A DNA stretch of 35,361 nucleotides from Triparma columacea. Its lineage: Eukaryota; Sar; Bolidophyceae; Parmales; Triparmaceae. The notes beneath the pieces are model-generated. The model was not told where the DNA came from. It was given only the letters and a program-made list of their open reading frames with translations, and ran no database searches. The translations under genes and the position numbers were made by a program. Shown one piece after another: positions 29,443 to 35,361 of the stretch. The stretch spans positions 1-35,361 of the forward strand of contig BRYA01000368.1 in NCBI GenBank assembly GCA_030267965.1, given 5' to 3'. The stretch's first letter is position 1. Each line of letters starts with the position of its first letter.

Positions 29443-31284
29443 TCACAGAAATTCCAGAATTACTCTCCACAAAACTTTCGGGATCTTCTCACGTGCCGGA
29501 GTTACCCTTAGCAACGGGGCTTCAACTCCGTCAGTTCGCTTCCGCTTCCTAGCCGATCTCCTGGGTGGATTCTCCACGTGATCCCAGGTTCCCTTGAGGC
29601 ACAGGAGAGCGTTGACGCGTTCGATCACAGCGACATTGCGGTGCCACCTGTAATGGAGAAGGTCCGGGACAGTCGGCATATTTTTATCAGCAGCGGCAGT
29701 GATAAGGGCGGTGCAGTCCGAGAAGCAGTCTTCACCGATGGAAACAGCAGGAGATAGACTGAGCTTCATCAGGGCGGCGCAATCTCTGAAGGCGTCTGAG
29801 CCAATCGTCGTCACTCCGTCTGGGATTGTGATGGCCGTGAGGGAGGAGCATCCGGAGAAGGTTTCATCACCAATTATCGTCACTCCGTCTGGCATTGTGA
29901 TGGCCGTGAGGGAGGAGCACCCGTAGAAGGTGCCATTGTCAATCGTCGTTACTCCGTCCGGGATTGTTATGGCCGTGAGGGAGGAGCATCTGTTGAAGGT
30001 ATTTTCGCCAATCTTCGTCACTCCGTCCGGGATTGTGACGGCCGTGAGGGAGGAGCATCTACCGAAGGCGCCCTCGCCAATTGTCGTCACTCCGTCTGGG
30101 ATTGTGATGGCTGTGAGGGAGGAGCATTCGTAGAAGGCGGAGTTACTAATTGTCGTCACTCTGTCCGGGATTATGATGGCTGTGAGAGAGGAGCATCCGT
30201 GGAAGGCGTAAACGCCAATCGTCGTTACTCCGTCTGGGATTGTGATGGCTGTGAGGGAGGAGCATTCGTAGAAGGCGCCGTCACTAATCGTCGTCACTCC
30301 GTCCGGGATGGTGATGGCCGTGAGGGAGGAGCATCCGTAGAAGGCGTCTTCGCCAATCATCGTCACTCCGTCTGGGATTGTGATGGCTGTGAGGGAGGAG
30401 CATTCGTAGAAGGTGCCATCGCCAATTGTCGTCACTCCGTCCGGGATGGTGATGGCCGTGAGGGAGGAGCACCTTACAAAGGCACCTCTGCCAATCATCG
30501 TCACTGAGTCCGGGATGGTGATGGCCGAGAGGGAGGAGCATCCGTCGAAGGCGCGTTCGCCAATCGTTGTCACTCCATCTGGGATGGTGATGGCCGTGAG
30601 GGAGGAGCACCTTACAAAGGCACCTCTGCCAATCATCGTCACTGAGTCCGGGATGGTGATGGCCGTGAGGGAGGAGCATTCCCAGAAGGCTTTATCACCA
30701 ATCATCGTCACTGAGTCCGGGATGGTGATGGCCGTGAGGGAGGAGCATCCCTTGAAGGCCCGTTCGCCAATTGTTGTCACTCCATCCGAGATGGTGATGG
30801 CCGTGAGGGAGGAGCATCCGTAGAAGGCGCCATCGCCAATTATCGTCACTCCGTCCGGGATGGTGATGGCCGTGAGGGAGGAGCACCTTACAAAGGCACC
30901 TCTGCCAATCATCGTCACTGAGTCCGGGATGGTGATGGCCGAGAGGGAGGAGCATCCGTCGAAGGCGCGTTCGCCAATCGTTGTCACTCCATCTGGGATT
31001 GTGATGGCCGTGAGGGAGGAGCATTCGTAGAAGGCGCCATCACTAATCGTCTTCACTCCGTCTGGAATTGTGATGGCCATGAGGGAGGAGCATCCTCTGA
31101 AGGCGTCTTCGCCAATCTTTGTCACTCCGTCTGGGATGGTGATGGCCGTGAGGGAGGAGCATCCGTAGAAGGTTTCATCGGCAATCGACCTCACTCCTTC
31201 TACAAAAGTCACTTCTGTGAGTTCACGATCGTCTTTGAAGCTCCCTGTCTCGTCTGTGCCATAGTATACTGCTGTTTGGGGCAT
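29443..31284 (-). CDS. BspA-type (LRR_5) leucine-rich repeat protein with F-box-like tail
   Basis: The protein is 613 aa, intronless. The start is the ATG at 31284 because it aligns with the Wss1-like start inside the duplicated flank; the frame extends 14 codons further without another ATG. It has about 22 units of 23 residues with the pattern GAFYxCSSLTAITIPDGVTTIG. The tail carries a basic cluster (RRSARKRKR, likely nuclear targeting) and ends IPKVLWRVILEFL, an F-box-like helix seen at the end of related algal proteins. It could be a substrate-recognition subunit of a ubiquitin ligase, but this is inference. The next gene to the right is a HECT ligase on the other strand. Several units recur as blocks, showing recent internal duplication. 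Confidence 0.88.
   Translation of the reverse strand: MPQTAVYYGTDETGSFKDDRELTEVTFVEGVRSIADETFYGCSSLTAITIPDGVTKIGEDAFRGCSSLMAITIPDGVKTISDGAFYECSSLTAITIPDGVTTIGERAFDGCSSLSAITIPDSVTMIGRGAFVRCSSLTAITIPDGVTIIGDGAFYGCSSLTAITISDGVTTIGERAFKGCSSLTAITIPDSVTMIGDKAFWECSSLTAITIPDSVTMIGRGAFVRCSSLTAITIPDGVTTIGERAFDGCSSLSAITIPDSVTMIGRGAFVRCSSLTAITIPDGVTTIGDGTFYECSSLTAITIPDGVTMIGEDAFYGCSSLTAITIPDGVTTISDGAFYECSSLTAITIPDGVTTIGVYAFHGCSSLTAIIIPDRVTTISNSAFYECSSLTAITIPDGVTTIGEGAFGRCSSLTAVTIPDGVTKIGENTFNRCSSLTAITIPDGVTTIDNGTFYGCSSLTAITMPDGVTIIGDETFSGCSSLTAITIPDGVTTIGSDAFRDCAALMKLSLSPAVSIGEDCFSDCTALITAAADKNMPTVPDLLHYRWHRNVAVIERVNALLCLKGTWDHVENPPRRSARKRKRTDGVEAPLLRVTPAREKIPKVLWRVILEFL
29695..31190. repeat. 69-bp tandem repeat array coding for LRR_5 units
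   Basis: The unit is 69 bp (23 codons). Higher-order copies are visible: the start ACCTTACAAAGGCACCTC occurs at 30471, 30609 and 30885. The spacings of 138 and 414 bp are exactly 2 and 6 units. The long match continues into the next unit, so blocks and not single units were duplicated. Confidence 0.93.
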
Positions 31285-31745
31285 TTCGGGAAAGGGGAGA
31301 GTCCCGGGGTTGAGAGGATCTTTCAACCCGTCTTTTCGTTAACAATTTAAACCCTCAACAAATTTCTATATTGTTGACACGAATCAGGAGGGTTAGTGTG
31401 GTGTGATTAACGAAGAGCAAGGGATGTGATGGACGAAGAACAAGGGACAGGGATTGTGAGACCCCCAAGGATGCATCATTGCGGCGTCAATGGCGCTTCT
31501 CTACCCGATAGCAACCACAATATGATACTAACAATGTCGGAAATAGGGCCCAAAGTAGTATTTCTCGTCTATAAGACGGTAATAAGACGGGGGGAAAACC
31601 CACGAAAACTCGACCTCAATTGAAGGGGAAATAACTTGGTTTCTTGACGTCGAATAGGAAACTAAAATCAACGATAGGACAAAATACAACTGGTTAAAGC
31701 CTTAACAAGGGTCATCATTGTCATTGTTGTCCGCCTAACCTTTCA
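31270..31745. repeat. Duplicated 5' flank, right copy (BspA-like gene)
   Basis: Partner of 28700-29165. It covers the 5' end and promoter of the BspA-like gene. Its right end lies about 190 bp before the HECT gene start, so the HECT promoter may be partly inside it or in the unique 31746-31930. Confidence 0.88.
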
Positions 31746-31930
31746 ACCAATTGGAATTTCTGACAAAAATCCAAAAATTTAGTGACAGCCAGAACAGAGC
31801 TCGCCAAATTTCGTAAAGTGTCGGCTACCCAATATTCTTGCTGTTGTTTGCTTTCAAGACCCGCCCCATCCAACCACCCCCAATAAGCTTTAACAAGAAC
31901 AAAGCTCCTCGGCTCTTTGGAGTTCATCAA
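31746..31930. promoter_or_regulatory. Upstream region of the HECT ligase gene
   Basis: Unique sequence between the duplicated flank and the HECT ATG at 31931. It should contain the HECT promoter and leader. A minus-strand open frame (31721-31930) crosses it but lacks a recognisable family. Confidence 0.4.
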
Positions 31931-34900
31931 ATGTTCTCAGGTGACATACGTTCAGAGCGGCGTCCTCGCGCCCCCCCTCGTTCCCGCCGTAAAGGTGGTA
32001 GCTCAGGTTCAACTTCTACCCGCTCCGATGCCCTGAGATTAGCAAAAGAAGGGAGGGAGAAGAGGGCGAGGGTAAACAAGGAGAACACAGCAGCTCTTAC
32101 CATCCAGAGGATCGCTAGGGGGTGCATGGAGAGGGGGAGGGTGAGGGGATTTTTGGTCGACTGCGCGAAGGGCGAATCAAGGGGGTCGATAGGGGTGGAG
32201 GGAAGGGGCTGGATCTGGGGGCGCTACAAGGAGTTCCTAAGGGACGACAAGGCACCGCTAGACTTGGAGGGGGTGGCGCAGTACGGCCGAAACACTGTGG
32301 CATACCTGGTGAGGCTGCTTGCGGCGCAGGGGAAGTTCGAGGTGATCGAGGGGATGATTACTGTACCTGGAAGGGTCGGGAATGTAGTGCTGGAGGAAGT
32401 CAAGGGGTTGGGGATGGAGGTCATCCTAAACCAGCGGGGGGGTTCGAGGGAAGGGCGTACCGTCGCTTCGTACCCGCTCCCCGAGGCTAGCTGCGTTACC
32501 GAGTGGATTATAGGGCTGTCGAAATGCATCGGGAAGCACCGCGATAGGGGAGGCGCAAAGGCTCTGGGTTTGATACTGGAGTACGATGGCCTCGAAGACG
32601 TCGGGGAGCGCAACTGGGGGCGGATGATGGAGGCGATTGGACTGAAGGAAGGGATTTTTGAGGCTGATGAGAGAGGTGAGAAACGAAGCGGGCGACGGTG
32701 ACGGTGACGGTGATGATGATAGTGGCGCAAGAACCTGTTTTTAACTCCTCTCATTCCCCCGCAGAAGAATTGGACTTCTGCTCCTCAGGCGGCCTCCTGA
32801 CAAGCAGGCAGGTCAGTAATTTCGTCAAGGTCAGTCTCGGGAAGTACGGTTCCGGAGTAATGTGGAGTCGGGTCGCCGAGTGGATGATCGCGTCCGGCGT
32901 CGGGTACGACGATAGGGCGGGAAACGAAGACGTAACCATGGGGGGCGAGGGGAGCGACGAGGAGGATGAAGGGGTGGAGAGTATGCAGGTCGACGACGAG
33001 ACGGAGCTGAAGGGGGGTTACCCAGGTGTGGAGGAACTTAAGGGGGAGATTATGAAGGAAGATAGGAGGACCGTGGGGGAGATGGGGGAGGAGGTTAAGG
33101 AGGCGTTGAGCGAGATCAAAAGGGTGGAGAAGGGTGTGGAGAACATTGTTAGGGCGGCGGAGGAAAGAGGAGATAAGGGAGGGGGACTGCTGGGGAAGGT
33201 TGCGTTGACGTTCGTAACACCGATTATTTACTCGAATGAGGGGGGTGGGTTGGGGCAGATTGTCACGATGAGGGCTCTTAACTTCTTGGCGTTCGACGGG
33301 GGGAAGTTGGACAAGCTGTGGGGGTCGGAGTCGGTTGAGGGGAGGGTGGCATGGTGCATCGCGTGGGAGTATGGGAGCAGGGGGAAGAGGGACATTGACA
33401 TCAAGGATTACATGCCGGCGGGAGTGGGCGTTGAAGGGGTCGTCGACGTCCTAGGCAGAGGGCTGAAGGAGGCGTATTTGAAGAAGGGGATCAAGGGGGA
33501 TTTAGAGGGGAGGATGATGGTCACAGGGCAGAAGGTTTGGTCCGGAATATGGGAGAGGGCGGCTCGGACTCGCGGCGTCTGCGACGTTCGGCGTTTCGTT
33601 TGGGCGGACATTCGCGCCACCGGTGTGGACTCTGACGGTCTCAGGGGCGAGATGGAGGTGAGGGGGGGAGAGGGGGAGGGGAGCGAACGCCTTGCCGCTG
33701 AAAGGGCTGGAGTCGGTACGACATTTCATATTGCTAACACCCTTCCCTCATCGCTTCGCTCATGGTAGACCGAGGACGGCGGGGAGTACCTCGGCATGTT
33801 CAAGTCCGCCAAGACGGGCAGGATCCTCAAGGATGTGCCGTTCGCGATGGAGTTCGAAGAGAGGTACGGGATGTGGTGCGCGCTGGTGAAGCAGGCGAAG
33901 AGCATCACGCACGCGTTCAGCGGGATCATGGACGACGGGGGGTTCAGTGCACCGAGCTACGTGCAGATCAAGGTCAGGAGGGAGAGGCTGCTGGAGGACA
34001 GGTGAGTCCGGAAGGGTGGTTGCGAAAGCGAGCGAAGTTGATTTGCTCCCAGTCCCTAATCCAAAAGTTTCTTTCGCGGTTCGCTTCGCCCATCACAATC
34101 ACACATTCATCGCCGCAGCTTCGAAGAGCTCTGGAAGCTCGGGGGGGACCTTCGGAAGAAGCTGCAGGTAGGGTTCATCAACGAGCACGGGCTCGAAGAG
34201 GCGGGCATCGACGGGGGGGGCGTATTCAGGGAGTACCTCGAGGCCCTCATTGAGGAGGGGTTCCTCAAGAAGGGGTACTTCAAGGGCACCGACAAGGAGA
34301 CGCTGCTGCCGAAGGAAATGGAGAGGGGGGGGGGGGAGGTTATGGAGTTCCTGGGCAGGATTCTTGGGAAGGCGGTGTATGAGAACGTTTTGGTGGAGCC
34401 ACGATTTAGCAGGGTGTTCCTCAAGAAGATGCTCGGCCGAAGCAACGGGGTCGAGGACATGAAGTTCTGGGATGAGGAGGTCGAGGGGAACATGAGGAAA
34501 CTGCGGGATTTGAAGGAGGAGGAATTTTATGATTTGGGCTTAACCTTCGAAGTGAGCAGCCGGACAGACTCAAGGGGGCGCTATCTTGGCCCAGACCCTC
34601 AGATGGTCCCCCTCCTCCCCAACGGGCAGAACACCCCCGTCACAAAGTCCAACGTTCTCCAGTACATATATCTTTTGAGCCACCACAAGATGAACGTCGA
34701 GCTCCACCAAGCAACCAGTGGGTTCCTGAAGGGCTTCAGGGAGATCATCCCCGAGAACTGGATAGGTGAGAAGAGATGAGCGAAGCGAAGCGTAGCGTAG
34801 CGAAGCGTAGCGTAGCGTAGCGAAGCAAATTGAGCCCACGGGAAGGGTTGGTTGTGACATGTCTTATTGCTGCGGCTGCGTGCCAAGGGCGAGGCACGCG

Positions 34901-35282
34901 GTTTTTGTCTCCCTCCCTCCTCCCCTTCTCCCCCTCACACTCTCCCATCGCCACCCCTCTCTCTCTCGTGCCGTTCCCCCCCTCCCCAGCAATGTTCTCC
35001 CCCGACGAGCTGCAGACGGTGATCGGTGGTGAGGAGGGTCCCATAAACATCCCCGACCTCAAGGCCGCGACCGTTTACGGGTCAGGGTACCACCTCAGCC
35101 AGCCCTACGTCCGCGACCTTTGGGACATTCTGGAGAACGAGTTCACCGCGGAGGAGCAGAGGAACTTCGCCAGGTTTCAAACGAGCGTGGGGAGGAGGCC
35201 GATTAGGGGGTGGGAAAGCCTGGAACCGAGACCGGCGATACAACAGGTACACGTAGGAGAGGGGGGGGGGGGGGCAGGAGAG
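31931..35282 (+). CDS. HECT E3 ubiquitin ligase, UBE3B/UBE3C/Hul5-type (3' end missing)
   Basis: Exons are 31931-32675, 32765-33657, 33769-34001, 34119-34765 and 34990-35282; phases agree and give 937 codons so far. It starts MFSGD, the usual opening of the UPL6/UBE3C group. An IQ motif follows at about 51-72 (TAALTIQRIARG), then a helical region with an acidic insert (about residues 330-350). The HECT N-lobe is clear: RRERLLEDR, VGFINEHGLEEAGIDGGG, FLGRILGKAVYENVLVEPRF, DLGLTFEV. The C-lobe start (FSPDELQTVIGG, VYGSGYH) is present. The catalytic cysteine should lie in the next exon, outside the window. The last exon was ended at the strong donor GAG|GTGAG (35283); GTACAC at 35247 is a weaker choice. 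These ligases add ubiquitin chains, UBE3C/Hul5 acting with the proteasome. Confidence 0.9.
34779..34826. repeat. 5-bp microsatellite in HECT intron 4
   Basis: Nine and a half copies of AGCGA/AGCGT just after the donor site of the intron 34766-34989. The repeat is in the intron and does not touch the coding frame. Confidence 0.9.
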
Positions 35283-35361
35283 GTGAGTTAAGGGGCAACG
35301 ATGGGTTGACAAAGCAAGAAAGAGAACTAACTCAGAACAACAACCCTAACCCCCCCCCCAC

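Noticed and set aside
29699..30823. Long plus-strand frames across the BspA-like gene
   Set aside because: They are the antisense of the 69-bp LRR repeat, whose length is a multiple of three, so all frames stay open.
31721..31930. 69-codon minus-strand frame next to the HECT start
   Set aside because: The composition is protein-like in places, but it matches no family I recognise, overlaps the HECT upstream region and has no partner exon.
35340..35361. CCCTAACCCC at the right end as a possible telomere
   Set aside because: Only one unit-like match inside a C-rich intron of a gene that continues beyond the window.

Overview
The window is eukaryotic nuclear DNA. Genes lie on both strands and are split by short spliceosomal introns of about 80-250 bp, with GTGAG/GTAAG donors and mostly CGCAG-type acceptors. 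UTRs and spacers are short and poly-G/C runs are frequent. The gene content (BspA-type LRR_5 protein ending in an F-box-like tail, a flagellar gene pair, an amplified C2H2 family, an ankyrin/TIR/SAM protein) suggests a small flagellated heterokont alga, for example a bolidophyte or pelagophyte. That placement is inference; no rRNA or organelle marker is present.

Layout, left to right. (1) 157-4125 (-): intronless, internally duplicated multi-pass membrane protein with XK-related features. (2) 4865-7490 (-): diphthine-ammonia ligase (Dph6) with two C-terminal RidA-like domains; one 246-bp intron and a 3-N assembly gap that breaks the frame. (3) 7856-13247 (+): four tandem C2H2 zinc-finger genes made by unequal duplication, each with the same 5' module, acidic N-terminus and 90-bp finger repeat. 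(4) 13492-19046 (+): a five-exon gene of about 1717 codons read as ankyrin repeats - ZU5-like - FN3-like - MLKL-type four-helix-bundle-like - TIR-like - SAM-like - second bundle-like domain. It is the most unusual gene here and looks like a one-chain immune or cell-death protein. (5) 19088-21465 (-) FSIP1-like and 21686-23877 (+) kinesin-13/KIF24-like with a SAM domain: a head-to-head flagellar/microtubule pair with 220 bp between starts. (6) 23911-26599 (-): single-pass LRR surface protein, head-to-head with 26680-27303 (+), a small secreted beta-barrel-like protein. (7) 27432-28713 (-): Wss1-type protease with a GRF zinc finger and SUMO-interacting motif. (8) 29443-31284 (-): BspA-type LRR protein with about 22 units. 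(9) 31931-35282+ (+): UBE3B/UBE3C/Hul5-type HECT ubiquitin ligase, cut by the right edge before its catalytic cysteine.

Two features tie regions together. The 5' flanks of the Wss1-like and BspA-like genes are duplicates of each other (about 450 bp, including the start codon), so two unrelated proteins share a promoter and first residues; a scrap of a BUD23-like first exon sits between them. The zinc-finger cluster is a recent, still evolving array in which much of the repeat-to-repeat change falls at predicted DNA-contact positions.

Exon joins were worked out by hand from splice motifs, reading phase and family resemblance. Family names come from recognised motifs, not from any search.
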